A stretch of 32,039 nt of DNA, from NCBI GenBank assembly GCA_947178575.1, contig CAMWYX010000021.1, positions 1 to 32,039 on the forward strand, written 5' to 3'. A model generated the notes under the pieces. The model was not told the origin of the DNA and made no database searches. It saw only the letters and a program-made list of their open reading frames with translations. A program made the translations under genes and the position numbers. Below are positions 8,856 through 17,412 of this stretch, piece by piece. The DNA comes from an uncultured Ruminococcus sp. (GTDB lineage Bacteria; Bacillota; Clostridia; Oscillospirales; Ruminococcaceae). Within the stretch, counting starts at the first letter, position 1; the number at the start of each line of letters is the position of its first letter.

Positions 8856-9181
8856 CTTTTTGCTCCTTTGCCGACTTCCTCAATGCTGAATTTCACGACA
8901 TTAACCAGCACGGAAGCAATTTCTTTTACTTTGGTATGTTTCAGTTCCTCGTCTGTCAGTCCCTCGAAAATATCTTTAAGGAGCGGTTTGATAATATCAA
9001 GGCTGTGAACAACTACATCTCCGGCAAGTCTGACAAGTTCCGCATCACTTCCGGTCTGAAGCTTGTCAAGATTTATGACTTCAATCAAATCCTCAACAGT
9101 TCCGAACATAAGGTCATAAGTTTCGGCGGTGTAAGTCTTTTCAATCTGTTTTCTGTTATAGATGCTGAGTTTAAGTTCCAT
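8846..9181 (-). CDS. Tail assembly chaperone, G-like
   Basis: A 111-aa acidic-to-neutral helical protein (MELKLSIYNRKQIEKTYTA at the start, a Lys-rich end AKRKN). It lies directly after the major tail protein and before the frameshifted T-like frame and the tape measure, the fixed position of the first tail assembly chaperone. The stop codon is one base past the slippery heptamer, so most ribosomes should end here and a minority continue into the fusion. The site AAGGAG precedes its ATG. Function is inferred from position and from the frameshift signal rather than from catalytic motifs. Confidence 0.85.
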   Translation of the reverse strand: MELKLSIYNRKQIEKTYTAETYDLMFGTVEDLIEVINLDKLQTGSDAELVRLAGDVVVHSLDIIKPLLKDIFEGLTDEELKHTKVKEIASVLVNVVKFSIEEVGKGAKRKN

Positions 9182-9193
9182 TCTGAAATCTCC

Positions 9194-9823
9194 TTATATT
9201 TCGGCTGATGTATTTGCTTTGAGTTCGTCCGGCGTTGTAACTTTGCTGAAAAATTCCGATAAATCTGCTTTGCCGTCGTTGTCAACCGATAAATATTTAC
9301 AGTTTCCGCCGTTTGCCTTTTTGTACTTCGTTGATGTGTGAATCGACGTAAATGTATATTCCATGTTCGTGGCTTCCGTGCCGTCCGTTTTTGTATCGTG
9401 AGTACGGCTTCCGCCCGTAAATTTTCCCTTGTATATCCAGTTGTATTCCTCCGAGCCGTTCAGCTTGTCCGCAATGAATCCAAGGGCAAAATAACCTTTC
9501 TGTTTCTTGCTTCCGATAAGTGCACCTGTTGCCTCGTCGTATGTCGTTCCCTCGATTAATGCTCTTGTTCTTTTCGAGGGTATTGAAACAACAAGCGTAT
9601 ATGTATCTTCGCCCTCGGAATCAACAACAATCGCCGCCATATCGTCATAATAGTGAGTTTCGGAAGATTCGTTTACTTCCGCCGAAACCTGCTGAACTCC
9701 CGACAACGGCTGGACTGCTCCGTATGTCTCGATTACTTCGCCTGTCGTCTCGTCTATTGTTTCGGTCATCGGAGCTAATACAAGCTGTCTCACGCCTCTG
9801 TATTCCTCAAATTTAAGTCCCAT
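9194..9823 (-). CDS. Major tail (tube) protein, phi13-type
   Basis: A 209-aa tail tube protein. Features of the phi13/TP901-type family are visible: N-terminal MGLKFEEYRGVRQLVLAPM, a central ETHYYDDMAAIVV segment, and a C-terminal region with GKFTGGSRTHDTKTDGTEA followed by YTFTSIHT. It is likely to stack as hexamers around the tape measure. The gene has a strong AGGAGG site 8 bases from the ATG, in keeping with high expression, and lies just before the tail chaperones. Confidence 0.9.
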   Translation of the reverse strand: MGLKFEEYRGVRQLVLAPMTETIDETTGEVIETYGAVQPLSGVQQVSAEVNESSETHYYDDMAAIVVDSEGEDTYTLVVSIPSKRTRALIEGTTYDEATGALIGSKKQKGYFALGFIADKLNGSEEYNWIYKGKFTGGSRTHDTKTDGTEATNMEYTFTSIHTSTKYKKANGGNCKYLSVDNDGKADLSEFFSKVTTPDELKANTSAEI

Positions 9824-9835
9824 AATAATATCCTC

Positions 9836-10177
9836 CTAAATCTCAATTTTAAGAATTTTTATTCCACGCCCTGTATGCGTTATCTCATCGCTTGCGACAT
9901 CGTGACCCTTTCCTCGCACAATGAAACCGGATTCTTTTAATTTCTTACTTGCTTTTATCAGCATTTCATCGACTAAAACAGGATTGGTTGAATAAAAGTT
10001 CAAATCAAAATCCCACACGGTAAAATTTTCCTCGTTGTCATAGAAATCATCGCCATAAGTCTCGTTATTCCAGAATGTGAAAAAACTGTCGGGATATTTT
10101 TCGTCTTTGCCAAGCGAACCCTGCTGAAATACCGGATAGCCTGACTGTTCCAATACTGAAATCAATAAATCTTTCAT
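9836..10177 (-). CDS. Tail terminator/completion-like protein
   Basis: A 113-aa protein upstream of the major tail gene. It starts MKDLLISVLEQSGYPVFQQG, has an aromatic and acidic middle (FFTFWNNETYGDDFYDN) and a strand-helix end, the general pattern of small tail terminator proteins that close the head-proximal end of the tail. Its start overlaps the previous gene by ATGA. The assignment rests on size, order (gp10-like, terminator, tube) and overall look. No family signature is certain. Confidence 0.65.
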   Translation of the reverse strand: MKDLLISVLEQSGYPVFQQGSLGKDEKYPDSFFTFWNNETYGDDFYDNEENFTVWDFDLNFYSTNPVLVDEMLIKASKKLKESGFIVRGKGHDVASDEITHTGRGIKILKIEI

Positions 10178-10584
10178 GAATCAGACAATCTCCTTATTTC
10201 GTCGTAAAATGCTTCTTCCTGAATTTTCTTTATTTCGTCCCTGATTTTCTTTCCGTAAACGGCGTTGTATAATTTACTGTCTTTTTTTATCCGTGGAGTT
10301 CCGTACATCAGAAAAACTGACGACAGACCGCCCTCGGCAATATTAAATCCGACGTAAATCGTGCCGACACCTCCAACCCATGTCACGCCCGATTCATTGT
10401 CCAGAGATTTGACTGTTGCGTGAGTCCGGTTATGCTTCTGCATTGCTTTTTCAAGATTTTTCTGAACAGTCTGCTTTGATTTTTTAAGAGCTTCTCCGGC
10501 GGTTTTTTTTACGTTTCCCTCAAGCGATTCCAGACGTTTCACGGCTTCGTCAAATCCCGAAAATTCGATATTAAGTTTTGGCAT
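10174..10584 (-). CDS. HK97 gp10-like head-tail/tail completion protein
   Basis: A 136-aa protein that fits the HK97 gp10 family: a leading strand (LNIEFSGFDEAVKRLESLE), a Lys/Ala-rich helix (residues 25-50), a His-rich turn (MQKHNRTHATV), a Val/Gly strand (VTWVGGVGTIYVGF) and a C-terminal amphipathic helix. Such proteins sit at the head-tail junction. The ATG is 2 bases after the stop of the previous gene and overlaps the next by 4 bases, so the junction genes are translationally coupled. Confidence 0.8.
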   Translation of the reverse strand: MPKLNIEFSGFDEAVKRLESLEGNVKKTAGEALKKSKQTVQKNLEKAMQKHNRTHATVKSLDNESGVTWVGGVGTIYVGFNIAEGGLSSVFLMYGTPRIKKDSKLYNAVYGKKIRDEIKKIQEEAFYDEIRRLSDS

Positions 10585-10585
10585 T

Positions 10586-10933
10586 TCACGTATCTCCCTT
10601 TACACGGCGGACTTTGAATTTCATGAACTGATTCCGCATATTGATATTTTCGGGTTCTCCGATAATCTCATAAACTGCACCGTCCGGAATCCTGACAATA
10701 CGACAACCGCTTTTTATTTCGGGATAATACCATGTTTCGATATTCGCCGTATCGATTACGCTGTAAATGCCGTTCACAGTTGTTTCTGTTCCACCGTAGG
10801 TCTTAAAAGAGCCGAAAATCAGGATTCCCTTGCCGGAATATTCTTTTACGGTCACGCCCTTTACGGTTTTATATTCCGGCGTGAACAGTTTCAGGGGCGT
10901 TGTAAACGGAATCTTCGGTCTGTATTCTGACAT
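10586..10933 (-). CDS. Head-tail stopper/adaptor-like protein
   Basis: A 115-aa beta-rich protein starting MSEYRPKIPFTTPLKLF, with strands around VKGVTVKEYSGKGILIFGSF and a C-terminal KFKVRRVKGD. Size, strand content and position between the ferritin-like protein and the gp10-like protein fit the SPP1 gp16/head-closure group. I place the start at 10933 (ATG with GAAGAG upstream). A longer reading from 11023 would lie inside the previous gene and has no site. It overlaps nothing upstream but follows the previous stop within 5 bases. Confidence 0.7.
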   Translation of the reverse strand: MSEYRPKIPFTTPLKLFTPEYKTVKGVTVKEYSGKGILIFGSFKTYGGTETTVNGIYSVIDTANIETWYYPEIKSGCRIVRIPDGAVYEIIGEPENINMRNQFMKFKVRRVKGDT

Positions 10934-10937
10934 TTTT

Positions 10938-11195
10938 TCACATCTCTTCCAGTGATTTTTCTGCACGCTCGCAGAGTGTATTAAATTCCTCCTGATTCGG
11001 CAGAACCGCTCCCATATCTGCAAGAATATTTTTAATATGATTTGCGTGCTGTTGTTCCTCGTGTGCCATATCCCGTAAAATCTGCGAATAGCCGGAATTA
11101 TTCACCTTTTTTGACATATCGGCATATCTGATAATATCACGAAATTCTTCCCTGAGATTTTCAGAAAGATGTTTAATTAATTCGTCATTGCTCAT
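10938..11195 (-). CDS. Ferritin-like half-bundle mini-protein in the head-connector cluster
   Basis: An 85-aa, almost all-helical protein. Helix 1 carries Glu17 and Tyr24 (REEFRDIIRYADMS) and helix 2 carries the Glu47-x-x-His50 signature (AHEEQQHANHI), the half-site of a carboxylate-bridged di-iron ferritin-like fold. At this length only two helices fit, so the protein would have to dimerise to form a four-helix bundle and complete an iron site, as encapsulated ferritins and short ferritin-like proteins do. It is embedded between head-connector genes with an ATGA overlap upstream (site GGGGG). Iron binding is inferred from residues; a structural role without metal remains possible. Confidence 0.7.
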   Translation of the reverse strand: MSNDELIKHLSENLREEFRDIIRYADMSKKVNNSGYSQILRDMAHEEQQHANHIKNILADMGAVLPNQEEFNTLCERAEKSLEEM

Positions 11196-11566
11196 AATGT
11201 TCCCCCTGCGATGTATTTTCTCAATGCTCTGATGTCGGAAATGCCGAAATTCAGTTCTTTTTCTTCGGGCGAAATGAATTTTATCCCCGGAATCTTTACA
11301 GTGAAATCGCCGTATTCGTCAAGAGTTCTTTCAAGAGCACTGCTTATAGCCTCGATGTCGTAAACGCCGTTATTATCGCTCATGAGCATGACTGAAACGG
11401 CTGGGGAATCAAGAAACCGTGTTATAATTTCCGGATTTATTTCCGCCATTGAAGTTGCTGTACTCAGAATTATCCTGAAAGTCTTGTCCGTGATTTTCGG
11501 TATCATCTCATTTTTGGAATATTTTATAATTCCGTTGATAATCTGCTGTTTTGTTACCTGAATCAT
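11192..11566 (-). CDS. Conserved phage protein of unknown function
   Basis: A 124-aa protein without an enzyme motif. The N-terminus (MIQVTKQQIINGIIKYSKN) is helical, a central segment reads ITRFLDSPAVSVMLMSDNNG, and the C-terminal half includes IPGIKFISPEEKELNFGISD. It looks like a family common in Clostridia phages near the head genes, but I cannot give it a proven role. It overlaps the ferritin-like gene by 4 bases (ATGA), and its ATG follows AGGAGG by only 4-5 bases. It lies just after a strong intergenic hairpin. Confidence 0.8.
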   Translation of the reverse strand: MIQVTKQQIINGIIKYSKNEMIPKITDKTFRIILSTATSMAEINPEIITRFLDSPAVSVMLMSDNNGVYDIEAISSALERTLDEYGDFTVKIPGIKFISPEEKELNFGISDIRALRKYIAGGTL

Positions 11567-11585
11567 ATATCCTCCTGAATTTTAC

Positions 11586-11616
11586 GGTAAGAGGATAAAA
11601 ATTTTACCCTCTTACC
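11586..11616 (+). terminator. 9-bp hairpin between head genes, T-rich on plus side
   Basis: GGTAAGAGG (11586-11594) pairs perfectly with CCTCTTACC (11608-11616), and the loop contains a further TAAAA/TTTTA complement. On the plus strand it is followed by CTTTTATTTTTTATC; on the minus strand there is no T-run. It lies in the 63-base gap right after the stop of the 184-aa gene. It would stop plus-strand transcripts, or protect the 3' end of the capsid mRNA or reduce expression downstream. Confidence 0.6.
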
Positions 11617-11629
11617 CTTTTATTTTTTA

Positions 11630-12184
11630 TCAGCTGTTTGATGCCGGAGCTGTTTCGGTCGGAGCTGTCCAGCTGTTATATCTCTGCATAGGCTGAGGAC
11701 ATATACTGCTCAGCGGAACTTTCTTTTCAAGCGGAAGTGTCTTGCATTCGATTTCCTTGTTCATATCATTACGCAGATTGTCAATCTTTGAGTCAACAAA
11801 TGAAAGATTATCTGTTACACGCTGATTGATAACCGCCTGATTTGCCGCAATTTCTGCGAGTTCCCTGCCTGTTGCGGTGAATCTTGCCGAAACGTTTTCA
11901 CGGTCTTTTGTGAACTGCTGTTCCATGTACTTGTAAAGTTCCAGAACCTTTGCGTCTGTTTTCTGGTCAGAAAGAAGCATATCTTTTTCGGATTCAAGCT
12001 GACTGATTTTTCTTTCCTGTTCGAGTTCGTAACGAGTTACCGGAGTGTTTTCGGAGCAGACCGCACCCTGATTGAATCCGCCGAAAAGATTCCCGAGACC
12101 GCCGTTGTTGAGAACTCCCAGAGCCGTGCCTATAATTCCTGTTGTAAGTCCTGCGTTTGCCACGCCTTTTGTTGCATATTCCAT
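11630..12184 (-). CDS. Coiled-coil phage protein with Gly-rich N-terminus
   Basis: A 184-aa protein between capsid/connector genes. Residues 1-40 are small and hydrophobic (MEYATKGVANAGLTTGIIGT, then GGLGNLFGG), able to insert in or lie on a membrane. Residues 50-145 form a coiled coil (YELEQERKISQLESEKDML onward). The C-terminus has two Cys and a Pro/Thr-rich end. Proteins of this look are frequent in gut Clostridia phages next to capsid genes, but their role is unknown. An internal virion or ejected protein is a possible reading. Strong AGGAGG site. Confidence 0.8.
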   Translation of the reverse strand: MEYATKGVANAGLTTGIIGTALGVLNNGGLGNLFGGFNQGAVCSENTPVTRYELEQERKISQLESEKDMLLSDQKTDAKVLELYKYMEQQFTKDRENVSARFTATGRELAEIAANQAVINQRVTDNLSFVDSKIDNLRNDMNKEIECKTLPLEKKVPLSSICPQPMQRYNSWTAPTETAPASNS

Positions 12185-12223
12185 AAAATTATACCTCCTG
12201 AATTTTTATTTTGTTTGCATTTA

Positions 12224-12517
12224 TTATGATTTATTTTTTACATCGGAATCCGCCTCCCTGTAACTCAGCTGAATTGCTCTCTGTCTGAAATACGGGCTGA
12301 AATCAGCATTCCCAGAACCGTAATTCCAGAGGTCGGCAACTCCCCGTGTTATGATTCCAGCAGAAGTTCCGGAATTTACTGTCTCGGGTTTAACGCCGGC
12401 ATCAAGCAGAAAATCCTTTACTTCTTCAATATAGCCCATAAGTGTGCCGTCCTGAAATTCGCCGGTAATGCCGAGATTCGTTTTTACCCTCGATAAAATA
12501 TCAAAAACTTCCGCCAT
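12224..12517 (-). CDS. Head-tail connector (gp6-like)
   Basis: A 97-aa helical protein (MAEVFDILSRVKTNLGITG, FQDGTLMGYIEEVKDFLLDAG in the middle, ADLWNYGSGNADFSPYFRQR near the end). The two long helices followed by an aromatic loop match the small HK97 gp6-like connector that docks under the portal. I use ATG at 12517 (AAGGAAG 8 bases before it) rather than GTG at 12526, which would leave no room for a site. It begins 6 bases after the capsid stop. Confidence 0.8.
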   Translation of the reverse strand: MAEVFDILSRVKTNLGITGEFQDGTLMGYIEEVKDFLLDAGVKPETVNSGTSAGIITRGVADLWNYGSGNADFSPYFRQRAIQLSYREADSDVKNKS

Positions 12518-12522
12518 TATTT

Positions 12523-13830
12523 TCACTTCCTTTTGATTAGATAACAGCCGGAAGTATCAAGCATTTTTCCGTCAACGATTGTAAGCCCTTGGTTAATCAA
12601 TTCGTTTTTGTCATTGTCAAACCAGCATTTTATTCCGAACTGCATATTTGTATTTATGGCATAATCGTTAGGAACCCAGAATATTCCGACCACATCGCCT
12701 TTAAGAGCTGTATCAAAATCGGGAATCACATCGGGCTCAACGAGTGTTACACTTCGTCCGAAAAATGAACCGGCTGTGTTTCCGATACTTAAATCAGTCG
12801 CTTCACGGAAAAGAGGTCTGTTGTTTGCATCTTTCATTGTGAGAAGATAGCTTTCAACGGTCGATGCCGGAAACAGAAATTCCCCCTGACCTCGTTTGGA
12901 AAGCGGAATTTTTGCAAAAAGTTTCTTTCTCCATGCCGTCCAGTCGGAAAATTCCGCATCTGTCATCTCGATGATATTTGAAGTGTTTCCGGTTATGCGA
13001 GGGTCTTTTGTTATTCCGAGAGGCTGACCCGAACCTGTTCCCGAAATAATAACCTTGTCCATCATCTCGACATAAGCCTCAACCATGATTCGGGTTATTT
13101 CAGATTCAAACAAGGGAAGAGATACAACCTGTGCGAGAAGTGTCTGAGATACACGGATTTCGCCGATATTGTATTCAAATGTAACAAAATCCTTTATTTC
13201 TCCGGCTTTCTGATTATCTGATACTGTTGATTCGGTTATCCATTTGAAATTGGCTTTCAGCTTGCTGATAGGAAACTTTATTCCTCCGGAGACATTCAGC
13301 TTGCGGACTTTGGAATAAATCTGACCGTAAACTTTGGAAACTTCGCTGATAAATTCGTTCATGATAGTTTCCGGAATTATTGCCCCTAAATCAGCAGTCG
13401 AAGTCGTACCCTTATCACCGCCGGCTCTTGCAATGACATCTGCCGGAATCGGCGTTCCTCTCTGAACGTAATCCTTGAACGCCATACGATATTCCATACT
13501 TGCATAGCCTCCGGAGTTCTTCTGATTATCCGTACCACTGCCGACAGAATACGATGCAATCGGATTTCCGCCCCTGATTTCGGAATTTTTCGGAATCTGC
13601 TGTCTCTGATTTTCCGCCGGTTCAGCCGGAGAATCATTCTCTGTGCTGGATTCTTCAATTTCGTCAATTTCCTCCTGAGTTTCTGCGATTTCAGCGTTTA
13701 CATCTTCAAGCAGTCCGTTGATGTTTCTCACTTCCGATACGTCCTGCGATGCCATAGCTTTTGCGGTTAAATCGCTTTTCTTTTTCTGAAGTCTTGCAAG
13801 TCTTTTTTCAAGAATCTTTTTTCTTCCCAT
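12523..13830 (-). CDS. Major capsid protein, HK97 fold
   Basis: A 435-aa capsid protein. Residues 1-60 form a charged coiled coil (delta/scaffolding domain), then an acidic linker (61-90) where the prohead protease would cut. The HK97 fold follows: N-arm and E-loop around 110-190, SGGIKFPISKL near 188-198, EITRIMVEAYVEMMDKVIISG (spine helix and A-domain entry), and the family-typical ITKDPRITG segment. The strong AGGAGG 7 bases before the ATG suits the most abundant virion protein. It lies directly after the protease gene. Confidence 0.96.
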   Translation of the reverse strand: MGRKKILEKRLARLQKKKSDLTAKAMASQDVSEVRNINGLLEDVNAEIAETQEEIDEIEESSTENDSPAEPAENQRQQIPKNSEIRGGNPIASYSVGSGTDNQKNSGGYASMEYRMAFKDYVQRGTPIPADVIARAGGDKGTTSTADLGAIIPETIMNEFISEVSKVYGQIYSKVRKLNVSGGIKFPISKLKANFKWITESTVSDNQKAGEIKDFVTFEYNIGEIRVSQTLLAQVVSLPLFESEITRIMVEAYVEMMDKVIISGTGSGQPLGITKDPRITGNTSNIIEMTDAEFSDWTAWRKKLFAKIPLSKRGQGEFLFPASTVESYLLTMKDANNRPLFREATDLSIGNTAGSFFGRSVTLVEPDVIPDFDTALKGDVVGIFWVPNDYAINTNMQFGIKCWFDNDKNELINQGLTIVDGKMLDTSGCYLIKRK

Positions 13831-13831
13831 G

Positions 13832-14455
13832 TTAAAAACCTCCTAAAATTTTTGTTTTGAGTTTTAATATTTTTAATTCATCATTATCTGATGATTTCTG
13901 TTCCGATTGTCTCGCTGTTTCGACCGCCGAACGTGCATTTATTTCAGTGCTTTCATATGCCGGAAACGTAACCGCACTTACTTCCACAACCGTGCTGATT
14001 GACCGTATATGGCGTGTGGGGTGTTCAGATTCAAGATTTTCCCACTCCTCGTCGCTTATCCCGAACATGAACGACATTCCGGTAATATCCCCACGCTTTA
14101 CGGCACTGTAAAGACTTCGGGAATCTGCGTTGTTTTCAGTATCAAGATTCACACTGATACTCATTCCGGAATCGTCAACGGTCAGCTTCATTGTGGAATC
14201 TTCCGCATTTTTTCGGGAACGTGCAAGCGGAATTTTATTTGTATCGTGATTCACAAGAAACCGGACATCTGTCAAATCTGCACCGTTCAGAGCTCCTTTT
14301 TCGATGATTTCGTCAAAATATCCGAGATTTGTCCGGCTGTTGTATACAATAGGTCTGCCTGTTATGATGTTTCCGGTCTCAGATTCCTCCGCCCTGATTT
14401 CAAATAGATAATTACGCCTTGTAAGTTCGGGATTTATTGTTTTGTTATCCGGCAT
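13832..14455 (-). CDS. HK97-family prohead protease
   Basis: A 207-aa serine protease that trims the capsid scaffold domain during head maturation. Expected catalytic residues are present in order: His70 in RFLVNHD, Ser128 in GMSFMF and Glu158 in EVSAVTFPAY. The start MPDNKTINPE precedes the first strand (YLFEIRAEE). It overlaps portal by 11 bases and sits immediately before the capsid gene, the standard arrangement. ATG with GGCGAGG upstream. Confidence 0.94.
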   Translation of the reverse strand: MPDNKTINPELTRRNYLFEIRAEESETGNIITGRPIVYNSRTNLGYFDEIIEKGALNGADLTDVRFLVNHDTNKIPLARSRKNAEDSTMKLTVDDSGMSISVNLDTENNADSRSLYSAVKRGDITGMSFMFGISDEEWENLESEHPTRHIRSISTVVEVSAVTFPAYESTEINARSAVETARQSEQKSSDNDELKILKLKTKILGGF

Positions 14456-15692
14456 CTTCCTCGCCTCCTGTGTTTTTTTTGTTTCCGCTTCTTCCTATCT
14501 GATACTTGTCAGCGATACTCACATCAACATAATTAAGCGACTGCATTCGTTTCCCCTCAAGTTCCGGAATCGGCTGTAATCCGAACGCCGTCCGCTTTTC
14601 GTTTTCGTAAAGTGAACCGCTGTCTCCGAGCAGACGAACCATTTCAAGCGTCTGGTCTATGCTCATGAAAATCAAATCTTTAGGATAAAATCTGATTTTG
14701 TTTCCGAATGACCGTTCCCTCTCACTGAAAAGAACTCTTGTAAATTCATCTGACAATCCGATAATAACCGGCTCTAAGGTTTTCTGATAGAACGCTTCGT
14801 ATTGTGCCGGAGTGTAGTCTCCTGTCAGAATCGCAAGCGGTACGCCGAAATGTCTCAGAATCTTTTCATCTAAAAATTTAAGAGTATCGGAATCCACAAG
14901 TTTTACGTCTTTTTTAATCGGTATGAACTCGGCTTTAAGGTCGAGGGGAAGAAATCCGCTTCGACTTGCAAGGAGTTTGTTTTCGAGTTCTTCCAATGCC
15001 CTGATGGTGCTTCCGTTATCCATCATCGTGTTATACTTTACAACGCCGTTAATCGCAAAACTGGATTTCATTGCAGAACTGACACCGTTCATCAGGTCTT
15101 CATTAATCTGCAATGTTTTCAGAAGTGCGGAATAATCGGGCTGACCTGTTTCGTCTCCGCCCATGAACTCATTCACGGAATACCGGTATTTCAGATGTAT
15201 CACGTCATCATAAGGGAGAGTTGTTTCGTATGTATTCGCAAACCGCATTTTGATAAATAATTTTCCTGCTGAATCCTCAATAAATTCAACAGATGCAGGC
15301 TGTACCGGATATAACGCCCGATAATTCCGCTTTTCATGACCCTGCTCGTCATTCCATACATCATACACCGGAATGATAAACGCATTGTAATGAAGCATAA
15401 GCGACCACATCACTTTTTCAAGAAAATCACTTTTTGTCATAAGCGGATTGGGATTGTTCAATACTTTCTGTCTGTCACTGTTTACAGGTTTGGAATCGTT
15501 TCCGTTTTCTTTTATGTGCTGTGGATTAAGTTTTTTGATTTCGGTAACAATGCAGTTTATCGCCTGCTGAACCACATCACTTGCAAAAATATTGTCGCCG
15601 AACTGCGAAAATATCGGCGTATAACCGTTGAGCATTCTCGCATAATTCGTCTTAGTCCGTATTTTTTTAAATAATCCGTCTAACCAGCCCAA
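14445..15692 (-). CDS. Portal protein, HK97 family
   Basis: A 415-aa portal that forms the dodecameric DNA gate of the capsid. Typical features: N-terminal MGWLDGLFKK, an early QAINCIVTEIKKL helix, central SLMLHYNAFIIPVYD and DVIHLKYRYSV, then FGVPLAILTGDYTPAQYEAFY near residue 285, which is very characteristic. The start appears to be TTG (15692) with GGCGGTG 6 bases upstream; no ATG is better placed. The C-terminus is Lys/Gly/Glu-rich. It follows the large terminase with a 4-base gap. Confidence 0.95.
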   Translation of the reverse strand: MGWLDGLFKKIRTKTNYARMLNGYTPIFSQFGDNIFASDVVQQAINCIVTEIKKLNPQHIKENGNDSKPVNSDRQKVLNNPNPLMTKSDFLEKVMWSLMLHYNAFIIPVYDVWNDEQGHEKRNYRALYPVQPASVEFIEDSAGKLFIKMRFANTYETTLPYDDVIHLKYRYSVNEFMGGDETGQPDYSALLKTLQINEDLMNGVSSAMKSSFAINGVVKYNTMMDNGSTIRALEELENKLLASRSGFLPLDLKAEFIPIKKDVKLVDSDTLKFLDEKILRHFGVPLAILTGDYTPAQYEAFYQKTLEPVIIGLSDEFTRVLFSERERSFGNKIRFYPKDLIFMSIDQTLEMVRLLGDSGSLYENEKRTAFGLQPIPELEGKRMQSLNYVDVSIADKYQIGRSGNKKNTGGEEDAG

Positions 15693-15696
15693 TTTA

Positions 15697-17412
15697 TCAC
15701 CGCCTTTCAGTTATCTGCCTGAACTCCGTGCGATACCGCCGGTACATCTCATAGAGAATTATCAATGTGACTGCTCCGTCAATCCGCTTTCGGGATTCCA
15801 TTTTCACCGCCATGCACTGCCCAAAGGAATCGACTTCGATTCCGGCATTTTTCAGACACCACATATCGACGGGATTCTGATTGTAATTAATCAGCTGATG
15901 TGCAAAATCCGCCTCGCAGAGTTTCATGGCGTTTGAGAGCGTCTGCCGGTTTTGCAGAATCATAATCAAATCGTCATTTGCTTTCTGCCAGCCGTAAAAT
16001 TCCATCTGATTCAGCCAGTCCTTGCAGAACCGCTGGTCATATCCGCATTTCCAGAGCTTTATGTCGTAATCATGATACAAGCTGTAAAACCAGTCGGCAA
16101 CCTGTGCAAGGTCGATGTCGTTTCCCTCCGAAACCGTGATATATCCGGATTTAACCCATTCTGCGTATTTTGCTCCGGCGTTTCTGTCGTCTGATTCCGT
16201 GAGTTTTCTTTCCGGAATAAAATATTTTGTATGGATATATTTCGTGTTGTCTCCGGATTTCATGAGCAGAATTTTGGCACAGGTCAAATCGGTTGTTTCC
16301 GACATATCGACCGCACCCAAGCATACACACCCCCGAAAATCTTCAAGATTAAACACGGCTTTATAATTATAATCCTCGGAATTTAGCCACGATTTACCGC
16401 CGTTCTGCTTGATGTTGAAATCTTTCGCCAGAACAAAAATCCGGTCTGCTTTTGATTTCCGTGCAATGTCAACCTGTTCTTCAAGATATTCCCATTTTTT
16501 GACGATTCCCAAAGTCGGATTTGATTTCAGCCAGAGCCGGTTTTCTCTGTTTCCCTGCCATACTTCGAGTTCGCTGTCCTGAGTATAGAGCCACGGAAGA
16601 AGTCTTTCGCCGGAAATTCCGTCATCTTCACCGCTGATTACCGCCCTTGCTTTCCGGAGTTCGGCATCAAGATAGCCGTCAACGACAAATCCCTCTGTAG
16701 TGATATTGATGAATTTCGGATTGTTTTTCAGCGACTGCGACTGCTCGATTGATTTGCCGATTATGTTTTCTTTCATTTCGTGAGTTTCGTCAATAATCGC
16801 AAAATCGATGTTCCGACCCTCTTTGTTACGGGTTCTGTCGGACATCTTGAATATTTTTGTATTCGTCGCCTTGTTTATGATAAAACGCTGATTCCGTTTG
16901 GTGTCGAGGTCATTCGGGTCGTAAAGCCGACGCATTGTGTCGATTGCATCATACACAAGACCGCACTGAGCATCATCATTTGAAGAACAGCAGATGTCCG
17001 CCCCCTCGTTCCCGACTATAAATTCCGCATTTGCAAGTCCGGAAGATGTTTCGGATTTCGTGTTTTTTCTTGTAATAAGAAGAATCGTTTTCTTGAATCT
17101 GTCAAAATCCGTCTCGGACATTTTAAACGAATAAAACGCTTCAATCCACGCTTTCTGCCAGAGCATCAGAATCATCGGCTTGTTGTAGAACGGCGATTTT
17201 GTGAGACGAACACATTTTTCCATGAAATCAATCCGCAGTAACGCATCTGCCGTATCATAGAAATATCTGTCATTGCGAAAAGCTTCACGCAGATTTTCGA
17301 GTTCCTGCCATAGTTCCTGACCGATTATTATTTCACCGCATTCCGCACGGGCGTGATATTCAAGCAGAAAGCTGTTGTCCGGAGTCCAGATTTTACGTTC
17401 TTTTATCAGCAT
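15697..17412 (-). CDS. terL: Terminase large subunit
   Basis: A 571-aa DNA packaging motor with nuclease. ATPase domain: Walker A TRKNTKSE at 114-121 (a divergent form usual in this terminase family), Walker B FAIIDETHE at about 204-212 with catalytic Glu209, and a coupling-type TTEGF segment at 238-242. Nuclease domain: GAVDMSETTDLT at 366-377 with Asp369 and Asp375 as likely metal ligands, and late acidic residues near 540. Full length for the family. It overlaps the small subunit by 20 bases, so both are made from one message. Confidence 0.96.
   Translation of the reverse strand: MLIKERKIWTPDNSFLLEYHARAECGEIIIGQELWQELENLREAFRNDRYFYDTADALLRIDFMEKCVRLTKSPFYNKPMILMLWQKAWIEAFYSFKMSETDFDRFKKTILLITRKNTKSETSSGLANAEFIVGNEGADICCSSNDDAQCGLVYDAIDTMRRLYDPNDLDTKRNQRFIINKATNTKIFKMSDRTRNKEGRNIDFAIIDETHEMKENIIGKSIEQSQSLKNNPKFINITTEGFVVDGYLDAELRKARAVISGEDDGISGERLLPWLYTQDSELEVWQGNRENRLWLKSNPTLGIVKKWEYLEEQVDIARKSKADRIFVLAKDFNIKQNGGKSWLNSEDYNYKAVFNLEDFRGCVCLGAVDMSETTDLTCAKILLMKSGDNTKYIHTKYFIPERKLTESDDRNAGAKYAEWVKSGYITVSEGNDIDLAQVADWFYSLYHDYDIKLWKCGYDQRFCKDWLNQMEFYGWQKANDDLIMILQNRQTLSNAMKLCEADFAHQLINYNQNPVDMWCLKNAGIEVDSFGQCMAVKMESRKRIDGAVTLIILYEMYRRYRTEFRQITERR

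Noticed and set aside
10934..11023. Longer N-terminus for the head-tail stopper protein
   Set aside because: Falls within the ferritin-like gene and lacks a start signal; ATG at 10933 is better placed.
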